This document shows, one piece after another, positions 8,836 to 18,188 of a DNA stretch of 64,000 nucleotides. A program made the translations under genes and the position numbers. Under the pieces are notes generated by a model, which made no database searches, was not told the origin of the DNA, and worked only from the letters and a program-made list of their open reading frames with translations. The number at the start of each line of letters is the position of its first letter. Positions within the stretch are counted from its first letter, which is position 1. The DNA is from Granulicella tundricola MP5ACTX9 (lineage in GTDB: Bacteria; Acidobacteriota; Terriglobia; Terriglobales; Acidobacteriaceae), in the NCBI RefSeq assembly GCF_000178975.2, contig NC_015065.1, positions 1-64,000 on the forward strand, written 5' to 3'.

Positions 8836-11784
8836 TTGCGCGCCCCCTCTCTTGTCTTCTTCATCCTGACCTTCGCCGCCAGGCTCCTGTATGCGCAGGC
8901 TGATGACGACCTGCGCCATCTCACGCTCAGTAGCTGGACAACCGGGCAGGGGCTGCCACAGAACTTCATCACCGCCATCGACCAGACGCCGGACGGCTTT
9001 CTCTGGGTCGGCACGCGCGGAGGCCTCGCACGCTTTGACGGGCTGAACTTCCGCACCTCCTTTGCCAATGAACCGGCTGGCATCCACAGCGCTGTCAATG
9101 ACATTGCTCATGATGCCGACGGCCGTTTATGGATCACGACCAACCTGGGCCTGATCTCAGAGACCCACGGCATCTGGCAGCAGGTGTCGCTCCCTGCGAA
9201 TGAAAACGGACAGCCAGGGCGACTGGCACGGTCGCATGACGGCACGCTTCTGGTCCGGCTTGGCGAGACTGTCTGGCACCTGGATCCCCGCACGCTGCAC
9301 TTCAGCCCCGTGTACGGTATGCCCGCAAAACTGCGCAGCTTCGCAGAAGACGGCAGCGGCAATCTATGGCTCACTGACGGGGAGGCGGTGACGGAGATCG
9401 AGCCCGGTGGCAAGACTTCACGGTTTCCGCTCCATGACGCAGGCCTTATCAAGGTTGAGAGAGATGGGCGTGTCTACGCGGGAGACGGTCATCATCTTTA
9501 CCGGTTTGAAGGCACAGGCTTCATGCGGATGGAGAAGAGCGGCACGGAAGAGTTCGTCGATATGACGATCGCTCATGACGGCTCGTTGTGGATGGCGGCC
9601 GGGGGGCTTGAAGGTATCTCCCGCAAGACCGGCCAAGGCCTGCAGCGCATGAGTATGCGGGAAGGGCTCGCCTCCAACGATGTTCGTCTACTCTTTGAAG
9701 ATCGCGACGGGGCAATGTGGCTTGGGACTATCTCCGGGCTGCAACTTCTGCGGCGCGGCTCGTTCGTATCGTATGCGAATGAGGGTTTGGCTGCGGTTAC
9801 CGCGCAGTATGACGCCATCTTTCAGGCTGCCGACCGATCCATCTGGACCGGGACGCTGCAAGATGGGATCTCAGTCTTTCGTGATGGCAGATGGAAGACC
9901 TTTGCGATCAAGGAAGGTGTGCGACGAGGCCAGGTGCGTGGCTTTGCGGAAGACGGAGCAATGCCTATCGTTGCCATCGCGGACTATGGGCTCTTCCGCT
10001 GGAACGGAAGACGCTACGAGAAGATGCCGAATGTTCCGGCAGGCTATGTCACATCACCCCTACGCACTGCGGACGGTAGCCTCTGGTTCAGCATCGTCCG
10101 GCAAGGACTCTTCCGTCTGCGGGATGGCAAGCTTCAGTCGTTCGGAGCAGCCGAAGGGCTGACCGATACAAGGATATGGTGCCTGCTTCCGGACCATGAA
10201 GGGGGCGTGTACGCAGGCTCCAACGGCGGTATCTTCCACTTCAGTAACGGCCAGTGGAAGCACGAGTTTTTAGAGCTGCATGAGACTGTCCTGACGCTGG
10301 CCTATAACTCGGCGGGAGAGCTTCTGGCCGGCACCAATAGCGGGCTTACGATCCTTGGTCACAGCGGAGCCAAAACGATTGGCCGCGCCCAGGGCCTGCT
10401 GAGTGATCCTGTGCTGCAGCTTGTTGAAGACGCGGAGCGTAGTGTGTGGGTGGCCACCTCAGCGGGAATCAGCCGCATAACCGCGCCGCAGATGGATGCG
10501 TTTCGCACGGGCCGTTCGCAGAAGGTCATCCCTCAACTCTTTACGGATCACGATGGTCTCCCCAGTCGAGATCTTCTGCCTGTCAGCCATGTCCTCGGGC
10601 TGAGAGCGGCAGATGGGCGGCTCTGGTTCGCGATGCAGCGCGGACCGGCCTCCGGGAACGCGTTGCCGGAGGCCGCGCCGGTTGCCATGCATGACGACAT
10701 CGCCATTGACGGCATCGGGCAACCGGATGAGACCGTCCGCGTGCGGCCTGGACGTCATCGCCTGATCTTCGCATTTACCGCGCCGTCATTCGACGCGTCG
10801 GAGATGATTCGTTTTCGCTACAGGCTCATCGGTTGGGATAACGCCTGGATTGATGCCGGGGGCCTGCGTGAAGCAACGTATGCAGGACTACCTCCTGGAC
10901 ACTTCAGCTTTGAGGTGCAGGCTATCGGCCGTGGTGGTGTTGCAGGTCCAATCGCACGCATCCCTTCGGTCGATCTGCTGCCCTTCTTCTGGCAGACACG
11001 ATGGTTCGTTGTGCTCGCGGCGATCATCGGCATAGCGCTCATCATCGAGTTCACACGCCGCCGCACATTGCTTCGCGCTCGCCGCATGAGTCTTCTCTTT
11101 CAGGAGCGTGCGGCGGAACGTGAGCGCATCGCGTATCTCATCCACGACACCGTCATCCAGGATCTCATCGGCGCAACGCTCTATCTCGAGATTGCTGAGA
11201 TGGAGTTGGCCGCCGGGGAGCTTGATCCGAGCAAGCCTCTCGAAGGTCTGGCTGCGAGACTGCGCGAGAGCATCGCGCGCAGCCGCAGCATGGTCGCGAA
11301 CCTGCATGCGACCTCCCTGCCGGAGCATAGTCTGCTGGATGTGTTGCGGTTGGCTGAAGCGGAGTTTCGGCTCGCCGCGCAGCCCGCGTTCCGCGTGAGC
11401 TATACGGGAGAGCCACGGGCGATCGATCCGCTTCTACGCGATGAGGTCTACCGCGTTTGCAGGGAGGCGATCGCGAACGCCTTTCGCCATGCGAATGCGC
11501 AAAACATCAATGTTCATACGGATTTTGAGCCGCACGCTCTCGCCGTGGAGATCGTGGACGACGGCCTCGGCATGGATGAAACGCTGCAGAGAATCGGCCG
11601 CCCTGGACACTTCGGGCTCCCGGCGATGCGCTCTCACATGGAGCGCATCGGTGCCGCGTTCAGCATCGAATCCGCTCCCGGAAAAGGTACTCGCGTTCGA
11701 CTTCGCACACACACTTCTTCGCGAACTCGCGTATGGTCATGGTTGCGAGCGCATGGACACGGCCGGTTATCGCGCCACTCGTAG
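8836..11784 (+). CDS. Propeller-type sensor histidine kinase (Reg_prop, Y_Y_Y, HisKA_3)
   Basis: The 982-residue membrane sensor starts at a TTG and has a signal peptide ending near LLYAQ. About 600 residues of two-component-regulator propeller repeats follow (for example DGFLWVGTRGGLARFDG and MWLGTISGLQLL). Next come a Y_Y_Y domain (about 650-725), one membrane helix (about 730-752), a HisKA_3 dimerisation domain with phospho-acceptor H770 in YLIHDTVIQ, and an HATPase domain with the N-box REAIANAFRHA and the GHFGLPAMR segment. By analogy with hybrid propeller sensors, the periplasmic part should bind an oligosaccharide. The next gene is its likely cognate regulator. The divergent pullulanase makes maltooligosaccharides a reasonable guess. 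Confidence 0.92.
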   Translation: MRAPSLVFFILTFAARLLYAQADDDLRHLTLSSWTTGQGLPQNFITAIDQTPDGFLWVGTRGGLARFDGLNFRTSFANEPAGIHSAVNDIAHDADGRLWITTNLGLISETHGIWQQVSLPANENGQPGRLARSHDGTLLVRLGETVWHLDPRTLHFSPVYGMPAKLRSFAEDGSGNLWLTDGEAVTEIEPGGKTSRFPLHDAGLIKVERDGRVYAGDGHHLYRFEGTGFMRMEKSGTEEFVDMTIAHDGSLWMAAGGLEGISRKTGQGLQRMSMREGLASNDVRLLFEDRDGAMWLGTISGLQLLRRGSFVSYANEGLAAVTAQYDAIFQAADRSIWTGTLQDGISVFRDGRWKTFAIKEGVRRGQVRGFAEDGAMPIVAIADYGLFRWNGRRYEKMPNVPAGYVTSPLRTADGSLWFSIVRQGLFRLRDGKLQSFGAAEGLTDTRIWCLLPDHEGGVYAGSNGGIFHFSNGQWKHEFLELHETVLTLAYNSAGELLAGTNSGLTILGHSGAKTIGRAQGLLSDPVLQLVEDAERSVWVATSAGISRITAPQMDAFRTGRSQKVIPQLFTDHDGLPSRDLLPVSHVLGLRAADGRLWFAMQRGPASGNALPEAAPVAMHDDIAIDGIGQPDETVRVRPGRHRLIFAFTAPSFDASEMIRFRYRLIGWDNAWIDAGGLREATYAGLPPGHFSFEVQAIGRGGVAGPIARIPSVDLLPFFWQTRWFVVLAAIIGIALIIEFTRRRTLLRARRMSLLFQERAAERERIAYLIHDTVIQDLIGATLYLEIAEMELAAGELDPSKPLEGLAARLRESIARSRSMVANLHATSLPEHSLLDVLRLAEAEFRLAAQPAFRVSYTGEPRAIDPLLRDEVYRVCREAIANAFRHANAQNINVHTDFEPHALAVEIVDDGLGMDETLQRIGRPGHFGLPAMRSHMERIGAAFSIESAPGKGTRVRLRTHTSSRTRVWSWLRAHGHGRLSRHS

Positions 11785-11807
11785 TCGCGCTCATGAAAGG
11801 ACCTGCT

Positions 11808-12467
11808 TTGACTCACTCAACTTCTTCTTTCCCGCCGGCGGAGGCTGCTGCGCCCTCGCTCTCTGTGCTCATCGTGGACGATCATCCGATGGTGCGCGAA
11901 GGCCTGGCCGGCATCCTGATGCGCTCCGGCATTGAAGTGGCCGGGCTGGGTGCAACGGGGAGGCAAGCTATTGAGCTATTTCAATCCACCAGGCCTGATG
12001 TTGTCCTTCTCGACCTTCGCCTGCCGGACAGCAGCGGCGTGCAGGTGCTGCGTGAGATTCGCGCGTTGGATGCGGATGCGCGTGTCGTCATGCTCACCTC
12101 CTCGCAGGCGGATGCAGAGATCTACTCCGCGATGAGCGCTGGCGCCAGCGGCTATCTGCTCAAAGGCATCGACGGCTCGACGCTCGTGCAACAGTTGCGC
12201 CATGTAGCCTCGGGTGGCCGCGCCATGTCCCCGGAGGCGCTGGAAAAGTTCACCGACTACCTGACGTCGCGCAAGCTCTCCGAGCGCGAGATCGAGGTCT
12301 TGCGCCTCGTCGCGAAAGGCAACAGCAACAAGGAGATAGCCGCCCAACTATTCGTCACGGAGGACACGATCAAGGTCCACGTGCGGAGCATGTTGGCAAA
12401 GCTTCACGCCTCGGACCGCACCCAGGCGGTCGTCATCGCGATTCAACGTGGCCTGCTTGAGCTCTAA
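11808..12467 (+). CDS. NarL/LuxR-family response regulator
   Basis: About 219 residues: a receiver domain (LIVDDHPMVREGL acidic pocket, phospho-acceptor Asp in VVLLDLRLPD, switch Thr in MLTSS, Lys in YLLKG) and a C-terminal LuxR-type helix-turn-helix (LSEREIEVLRLVAKG, then SNKEIAAQLFVTEDTIKVH). I prefer the TTG at 11808, which has AAAGGA seven bases upstream. The ATG at 11793 in the same frame lacks a ribosome site, and a start at 11733 would overlap the kinase. The stop of the kinase gene is 23 bases away, so the two are co-transcribed and form a kinase/regulator pair. Targets probably include the nearby pullulanase and protease genes. Confidence 0.9.
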   Translation: MTHSTSSFPPAEAAAPSLSVLIVDDHPMVREGLAGILMRSGIEVAGLGATGRQAIELFQSTRPDVVLLDLRLPDSSGVQVLREIRALDADARVVMLTSSQADAEIYSAMSAGASGYLLKGIDGSTLVQQLRHVASGGRAMSPEALEKFTDYLTSRKLSEREIEVLRLVAKGNSNKEIAAQLFVTEDTIKVHVRSMLAKLHASDRTQAVVIAIQRGLLEL

Positions 12468-12472
12468 TCGCC

Positions 12473-12490
12473 ACTACTCGAAAGAGTAGT
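12473..12490 (+). terminator. Hairpin after the response-regulator gene
   Basis: A 7-bp perfect stem (ACTACTC at 12473-12479 with GAGTAGT at 12484-12490) closes a GAAA tetraloop, six bases after the regulator stop. Only TTCG follows rather than a T-run, so it may act as an mRNA end stabiliser or a weak terminator. Confidence 0.4.
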
Positions 12491-12642
12491 TCGAATTCTA
12501 GCCTTTACGGGTCTATCGCTCAGATTCATCCAGCCCTAACATTCAATCAATCCTCACCTTGTTGCTTTGTACTGTTTGCCCTTCCAGGCATGACAGCGAA
12601 GCTCTCTGTCGCTGCACGACCTGCGTTACCCGGAGGCTTTCG

Positions 12643-15600
12643 ATGCGCCGTCTTACTTCCTTGAAACTCATGTCCTCTCACGCAGCCGTGCTGCTGACCG
12701 CCGCTTTGCTTCCTGCCGCTGCCGTCAGCCAGGTGAAGCCGCTCATCACGAAGAAGATCGACGCAAACAGCCGCGCCAGCCTGACGCATTCGATTCCGGC
12801 ACCCGTCTCCAAGGCGACTGACCTTGGCCGCGTGTCGTCGAACCTTCCCATGAAGGACATGCTGCTGACGCTTCAGCCCAGCGATACGCAGAAGGCGAGC
12901 CTTGAAGCCTTCCTCGGCGACGTGCAGAATCCGTCCTCGCTCAACTTCCACAAGTTCCTCTCGCCCTTCGACTTCGGCATCGCTTACGGTCCTGCGCAAG
13001 CAGACATCGACACCGTTTCAGCGTGGCTCACCAGCCAGGGTTTCCAGGTGGAAGGCATCGCCGCTTCGCACACCTGGATTCGCTTCTCAGGAACAGCCGC
13101 CACGGTCGAGACCGCGTTCGGTACGCAGATGCACAACTACCAGGCTGACGGCGTAAAGCGCATCTCGAACTCGACCGAGCTCACTATTCCCAGCGCCCTC
13201 GCCCCCGTGGTGAGCAGCGTTCTCAGCTTGAACAACTTTGAGAAGCGTTCGTTTCACACGCCGGTGAACAGCGTCACGCGCAACAGCGCAGGCAAGCTGA
13301 TGCGAGCTGCCACCACGCAGGCGCAGCCGGCGGTGAGCAACGCCGACGGAACGGTGGTCCCGGCGTTCACCTCGCAGAGCCAGCCGGAACAGAATCTTCT
13401 CGCGCCCGGCGACTTCGCCAAGATCTACAACACCTCATCGATCGTCGCCAACGGCAATAATGGCACGGGTGTCTCCATCGCCATCGTCGGTCGTTCGGAT
13501 ATCAGCTTGTCTGATGTGGAGACCTTCCGCACGCTCTTCAAGCTGCCGTACAACGATCCCACGTTCATCAACGCCAACGCAGATCCCGGCGTGGTCGTAG
13601 GGGATGACGAAGAGGCCATCCTCGACGTTGAGTGGTCCGGCGCCGTCGCTCCGATGGCCCAGATCAAGTACGTCATCGGCGGCTCGACCGCCACCACGGA
13701 CGGCGTCGACATCTCCGCCGCCTACATCGTCGATAACAAGATCGCCCCCATTATGAGCCTCAGCTTCGGCGAGTGCGAACAGGCGCTCGCCCCGGCTGAG
13801 TTGCTGTTCTACAACAATCTTTGGCAGCAGGCTTCCGCAGAGGGCATCTCGGTCCTCGTCTCCGCTGGCGATAACGGCTCCAGCGCCTGCCTGGCTCAGA
13901 ACACCCATTTCGCCACCAGTCTGGGCTTCGGCGTCAGCGGTCTCGCGTCCACGCCGTACAACACGGCAGTCGGCGGCACGGAGTTCAACGACCCCACCCC
14001 GGACACCTTCTGGACTCCCACGATTAACGCCGACCAGTCTTCCGCCAAGGGGTACGTCCCGGAGTATGTCTGGAACGAAACCTGCAATACCGCCGCACCC
14101 ACCACGACCTCCAACTGCTACTTCCAGCAGGCAGCCTCGGCTCCCGCCTTTGCAGGCAGCGGCGGCGCGAGCACGTGCTCCACCCATGGCACCTCACCCA
14201 GCATCCTCACCGGTCTCTACGCTTGCACCTCGGGCTATGCCAAGCCATCCTGGCAGACCGGCCTGGGCGTTCCCGCTGATAGTCAGCGCGACGTTCCCGA
14301 CGTCTCGCTCGCCGCCGCCGGCGGACATGACGGTTTCCTGCTTTGCTACAACGGTTCCTGCCAGTACACCACCAACTCCGATGGTTCCTTCTCATTGACG
14401 CAGGCCAGCGTCATCGGCGGCACCTCGGCCTCAGCGCCCTCCATGGCCGGCATCCTCGCGCTCGTCGAGCAGAAAAACGGCCAGTACCAGGGCCTTGCAA
14501 ACTACAAGCTCTACGCGCTCGCCAACGCACAGACCTCAACCTGCAACTCCAGCACGCAGACTGATCCTACGCAATCCAGCGCATGCGTCTTCCATGACAT
14601 TACGGAAGGCTCCAACACCATGACCTGCACCGGCACCACGGCCGGCTGCACGGTTGCCGTCCCCGGCACCACCACCTATAAGCAGTTGAGTGGCTGGGCC
14701 GCAACCCCTGGCTACGATCTTGCCACTGGCCTTGGCACCATCAACGCAGCGAACCTCGTCTCTGCCTGGGGCAATATCTCCCAGACCGCAACGACCACGT
14801 CCCTGACGCTCTCGTCCACCACCATCACCCACGGCTCGCCTGTCATCGTCGCCTCCACGGTCACACCTGCCAGCGGCACCGGCACTCCGTCGGGTTCGCT
14901 GCTGCTGGTCGCCACCGGAACTACCTCAACACCGGGCCCTGTGCTTGCAAGCGCACTGACTGCGGGAGCCCTTAACGCCTCCGTGAGCAGCCTACCTGGC
15001 GGCACGTACGCACTCACCGCGCAGTATGGTGGTGACGCTGCCTTCACCGCAAGCACCTCCTCTGCCGTCAACGTCACCATCGCTCCTGAATCGAGCGCCA
15101 TGACCGTGGCAACCCTCGTCAAGAGCCGCTTCTTCGTCCTCGGCAGACAGCCCATCGTCTCAGGAACCAGCGTGGGCCTTGACGCAAACTGGTTCATCTC
15201 CATCGGCATGGCCGGCAAATCCGGCGCAGGCATTCCCACCGGCTCCGTCAACATCACGCAGGGCACCTCGGTCATTGGCTCCTTCCCTCTCGACAAGACC
15301 GGCGCCATCTACATCACCTGCGGTCCGTACACGTCCTGCGACTACCCCATCGGTACCTACACCTTCACCGCCACCTACTCCGGCGATAGCAGTTTCAGCG
15401 CCATCACCCAGACCTTCCCCTTCGCCATCACCAAGGGCACCGCCAACTACTCCGTCAGCGCGGATCGCCAGATCGTAACCACCGGCACCCCTGTTACTGC
15501 CACGGTCTACATCGGTTACGACCCGGCCGTCCTGCCCACTGGCACCGTAAGCCTGTACCGCGATGACACAAAAGCGGTTCTCGGCACCGGCACCATCAAC

Positions 15601-17127
15601 GCCTCCGGCAATGCGGTCATCACCTTCAACGCTCCAGTTGGCAGCTATGGCGCGGACGCCTCCTGGACGGGCGATACCAACTACACGGCTGGCATCGCCA
15701 GCAGCTATCCAGACATGACGGTCACAGCCCCCGCCGGCATCGTCACCACATCCGCCCTCAAGGTCTCTGCCGCCACCTCGTCGCTCGGCAAGCAGACCTC
15801 CTTCGCAGTCAGCATCACCCCGGCTTCGAAGGATAGCAGCGGCGCAGTACCCACCGGCACGGTCACGCTGTACTCCAAGGAAGAAGGTCAGATCAGCGCA
15901 GCGGTCCCCGTCACCGGCAGCGCCGTAACCCTCTTCGTCCAGTGGCCCATCGCAGGAACAGAGACGGTCTACGCCGTCTACTCCGGCGACACCAAATACT
16001 CAACCAGCACCTCCGCTCTGTCAGCTGTCGCCGTCAGCCAGGCGACACCGTCTCTCAGCCTCACCACCCTCGCTCCTTACGTTGCCGTAGGCGGCCGGGA
16101 CAGCATCACTGCAGTCCTCACCAGCGCGGTCTCTTCCACCAGCGCGCAGACGCCCACCGGAACCATCCAGTTCTTTGACGCACTGAACGGTGCGGCATCG
16201 ACCACGCTCGGAACACCGCAGGCCATCAACGGCGGCAACGGTGGCGTGATTCTCTCCACCCTCGCACCCGTCCTCGCCTCCGGCTCGCACGTCATCACGG
16301 CTGTTTACTCGGGCGATACCAACTGGACCACCGCCACCTCAACTACCTCGGTCACCATCGTATCCACCACCGCGAACTTTATCTTCACTGGTCCCAAGGG
16401 CTTGACTATCACCGCCGGACAGTCGGGAACGTTGGCGCTCAGCACCTCCAGCATCCTCGGCTTCTCAACCCCCGCTGCCATCACTTGCGGTGGTACCTTG
16501 CCGGAGGGATTCTCCTGCGGGACATCCACCATCACCCCCGGTACGGCGGGCACCCTCGCAGTCACCTCCACCGCTCCGGGTACCGTCATTGCCGCCTTCA
16601 TCAACGGGCACGATGTACTCCCCTGGAAGGTTCCTGGAGCGGTGACGCTCGCCGGCCTGGCTCTCTTCCTCATGCCTCGCCGCCGTCGCTTCACGTCATT
16701 GGTCGCCCTGCTGCTGGCGGCTTCGTTTGCAGTGCTGAACCTCTCCGGTTGCGGTGGAGCGGGCACACCCGCAACCTCGCAACTCTCCATTACCTCAACC
16801 AACACGAAGGTGGCCTCAGGCTCGCCTGCCGTCTTCAACGCCCTCGTCTCTGGCGGGTCGAACCCCACAGGAACCATCACCTTCTCGGATGCCGGCACGG
16901 TCATCGGGACCAGCCCCGTGACCAACGGAGTTGCCTTGTTCAGCACCAGCACATTGTCCGTAGGAACGCACGCCATCACCGCGTCCTACGCCGGTGACAA
17001 CAACAACGCCGCAAGCAAGTCCAGCGACACGTTGAACCAGACGGTCACCGGAACCTTCAGCCTGACGGTGAACGCCACCGCCGGAGCCGTAATCCACACC
17101 ACCACCGTACCAGTCACTCTCCAGTAG
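12643..17127 (+). CDS. Giant secreted S53 (sedolisin/kumamolisin) peptidase with Ig-like repeats and a membrane-hairpin C-terminal module
   Basis: The start is the ATG at 12643 (CGGAGG at 12631-12636), giving 1494 residues. A signal peptide is followed by a Pro-kumamolisin activation domain (about 55-210) and the S53 catalytic domain. Its triad is visible: E324 and D328 in DDEEAILD, D410 in SAGDNGS, and S595 in GGTSASAPSMAG, with a calcium-site segment FHDITEG after it. The enzyme should be an acid-active serine-carboxyl endopeptidase, fitting an acidic-soil lifestyle. About six Ig-like (Big_3) repeats occupy 700-1300. The last before the membrane part has a Cys pair in CGGTLPEGFSCG. Then come helix about 1331-1344, RRRR, helix about 1351-1369 ending at C1370 (LSGCGG), one more Ig domain and a beta tail. 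The anchor resembles that of the protein at 57598-60555. Confidence 0.93.
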   Translation: MRRLTSLKLMSSHAAVLLTAALLPAAAVSQVKPLITKKIDANSRASLTHSIPAPVSKATDLGRVSSNLPMKDMLLTLQPSDTQKASLEAFLGDVQNPSSLNFHKFLSPFDFGIAYGPAQADIDTVSAWLTSQGFQVEGIAASHTWIRFSGTAATVETAFGTQMHNYQADGVKRISNSTELTIPSALAPVVSSVLSLNNFEKRSFHTPVNSVTRNSAGKLMRAATTQAQPAVSNADGTVVPAFTSQSQPEQNLLAPGDFAKIYNTSSIVANGNNGTGVSIAIVGRSDISLSDVETFRTLFKLPYNDPTFINANADPGVVVGDDEEAILDVEWSGAVAPMAQIKYVIGGSTATTDGVDISAAYIVDNKIAPIMSLSFGECEQALAPAELLFYNNLWQQASAEGISVLVSAGDNGSSACLAQNTHFATSLGFGVSGLASTPYNTAVGGTEFNDPTPDTFWTPTINADQSSAKGYVPEYVWNETCNTAAPTTTSNCYFQQAASAPAFAGSGGASTCSTHGTSPSILTGLYACTSGYAKPSWQTGLGVPADSQRDVPDVSLAAAGGHDGFLLCYNGSCQYTTNSDGSFSLTQASVIGGTSASAPSMAGILALVEQKNGQYQGLANYKLYALANAQTSTCNSSTQTDPTQSSACVFHDITEGSNTMTCTGTTAGCTVAVPGTTTYKQLSGWAATPGYDLATGLGTINAANLVSAWGNISQTATTTSLTLSSTTITHGSPVIVASTVTPASGTGTPSGSLLLVATGTTSTPGPVLASALTAGALNASVSSLPGGTYALTAQYGGDAAFTASTSSAVNVTIAPESSAMTVATLVKSRFFVLGRQPIVSGTSVGLDANWFISIGMAGKSGAGIPTGSVNITQGTSVIGSFPLDKTGAIYITCGPYTSCDYPIGTYTFTATYSGDSSFSAITQTFPFAITKGTANYSVSADRQIVTTGTPVTATVYIGYDPAVLPTGTVSLYRDDTKAVLGTGTINASGNAVITFNAPVGSYGADASWTGDTNYTAGIASSYPDMTVTAPAGIVTTSALKVSAATSSLGKQTSFAVSITPASKDSSGAVPTGTVTLYSKEEGQISAAVPVTGSAVTLFVQWPIAGTETVYAVYSGDTKYSTSTSALSAVAVSQATPSLSLTTLAPYVAVGGRDSITAVLTSAVSSTSAQTPTGTIQFFDALNGAASTTLGTPQAINGGNGGVILSTLAPVLASGSHVITAVYSGDTNWTTATSTTSVTIVSTTANFIFTGPKGLTITAGQSGTLALSTSSILGFSTPAAITCGGTLPEGFSCGTSTITPGTAGTLAVTSTAPGTVIAAFINGHDVLPWKVPGAVTLAGLALFLMPRRRRFTSLVALLLAASFAVLNLSGCGGAGTPATSQLSITSTNTKVASGSPAVFNALVSGGSNPTGTITFSDAGTVIGTSPVTNGVALFSTSTLSVGTHAITASYAGDNNNAASKSSDTLNQTVTGTFSLTVNATAGAVIHTTTVPVTLQ

Positions 17128-17149
17128 TCGTAACGTAACGCTTGCCTCC

Positions 17150-17187
17150 AACGCCTGGGCCACAGCAATGTGGTTCAGGCGTTTCTT
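17150..17187 (+). terminator. Terminator of the S53 peptidase gene
   Basis: AACGCCTG (17150-17157) pairs with CAGGCGTT (17176-17183). A further CCAC/GTGG pairing extends the stem inward, and TCTTT follows. It sits 22 bases after the peptidase stop and before the convergent hydrolase gene. Confidence 0.7.
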
Positions 17188-17236
17188 TGGCTGCCAAGGG
17201 GCAATGGAAAGTCGATGCCTTGGTTTAAGAGCTTTA

Positions 17237-18169
17237 TTATCGCGTGATCTTATCGGAAGCGTTCTCGTTGAAGAACTCGTCGAGTACCTTCACATACTTC
17301 TCCGGCTCTTCGTAGGACGGTAGATGGCCGCTCTTTTCAAACGCCTCAAAGCGTGCGCCTGGGATGGCCTTGTGCATGAGCCACGCGTTGATCGGTGCCA
17401 CGTTCATGTCATAACGTCCCGTGACGACCAACGTGGGGCAGTGAAAGGCAGGAAGCATAGCCGTAAGATCCCCGCCCTGGTTGGCGGCCCATACGGCCTT
17501 ACTGGTTGCGGGTGTCGAGCCCAGAGTCTTGTCCTTCGCCAGGAACTTGTTCAGGTACTCATCGCGAAGCTCAGGGCTGTAGAAGATCATGCGGAAGTGT
17601 GCGATGAGGTTTGCGTTTGAAGCCTCGGGTGTATCACCGAGCTTGGCCTGCTCGGCTGCGCTGCGCTCTTCTACGTCCGGAAAGACGTCCGGGAGAAGAT
17701 GCACCATCTTCTTCGGATTCGGTGCGGCGGAGTCGCTGAGCACCAGCCGCTCGACGCGGTCGGGATGCGCCGCCGTATAAGCGATGGAGACGAGGCCACC
17801 GTAGGAGTCGCCCACCAGATCAATGCGTGGCAGGTTCAGGTGCGCGCGAATTGCCTCAAGATCCGCAACTTGCGCAGCCATCGTCTGCGATGCGCCCTCG
17901 CGGACGTGTTGGGACTTTCCAGTTCCGCGCTGGTCGTACATGATGATCTGACGATGCGCGGAAAGGCGAGGCCACACGTCATTCTGCAACATGTACTGGT
18001 GTGAAAGGCCAGGTCCGCCATTGACCGCGAAGACAGGAGTCGCGGATGAAGGTGAGCCGTAGACCTCATAAGCCAGATCTACATCCGGTGTATGAAGCAC
18101 CCCGGTCACAGGTGCCTGGGCGTGCAGGGAAGCAGTAAGTGCGAAGGAGACAAAGAAGAGCTTGAACAC
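17237..18169 (-). CDS. Exported alpha/beta hydrolase, proline-iminopeptidase-like
   Basis: The 310-residue protein has a Sec signal (1-18, LHAQ). The alpha/beta-hydrolase core shows the NGGPG oxyanion loop near the start, the nucleophile elbow GDSYGG with S122, and the general-base H282 in SGHLPSYEEP near the end. The NGGPG motif and overall order resemble the S33 proline iminopeptidase family, so it may remove N-terminal residues from peptides produced by the neighbouring S53 protease. Other S33-type esterases cannot be excluded. It ends convergently to the protease gene. Upstream, 19 bases away on the same strand, is the end of an MFS gene, so the two are probably one operon. Confidence 0.85.
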   Translation of the reverse strand: MFKLFFVSFALTASLHAQAPVTGVLHTPDVDLAYEVYGSPSSATPVFAVNGGPGLSHQYMLQNDVWPRLSAHRQIIMYDQRGTGKSQHVREGASQTMAAQVADLEAIRAHLNLPRIDLVGDSYGGLVSIAYTAAHPDRVERLVLSDSAAPNPKKMVHLLPDVFPDVEERSAAEQAKLGDTPEASNANLIAHFRMIFYSPELRDEYLNKFLAKDKTLGSTPATSKAVWAANQGGDLTAMLPAFHCPTLVVTGRYDMNVAPINAWLMHKAIPGARFEAFEKSGHLPSYEEPEKYVKVLDEFFNENASDKITR

Positions 18170-18188
18170 GGTCGTTGGCCTTTCGAGT

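Noticed and set aside
14800..16400. Tandem DNA repeat or CRISPR-like array
   Set aside because: The periodicity is at protein level only (diverged Ig-like domains); there is no conserved DNA unit or spacer pattern.
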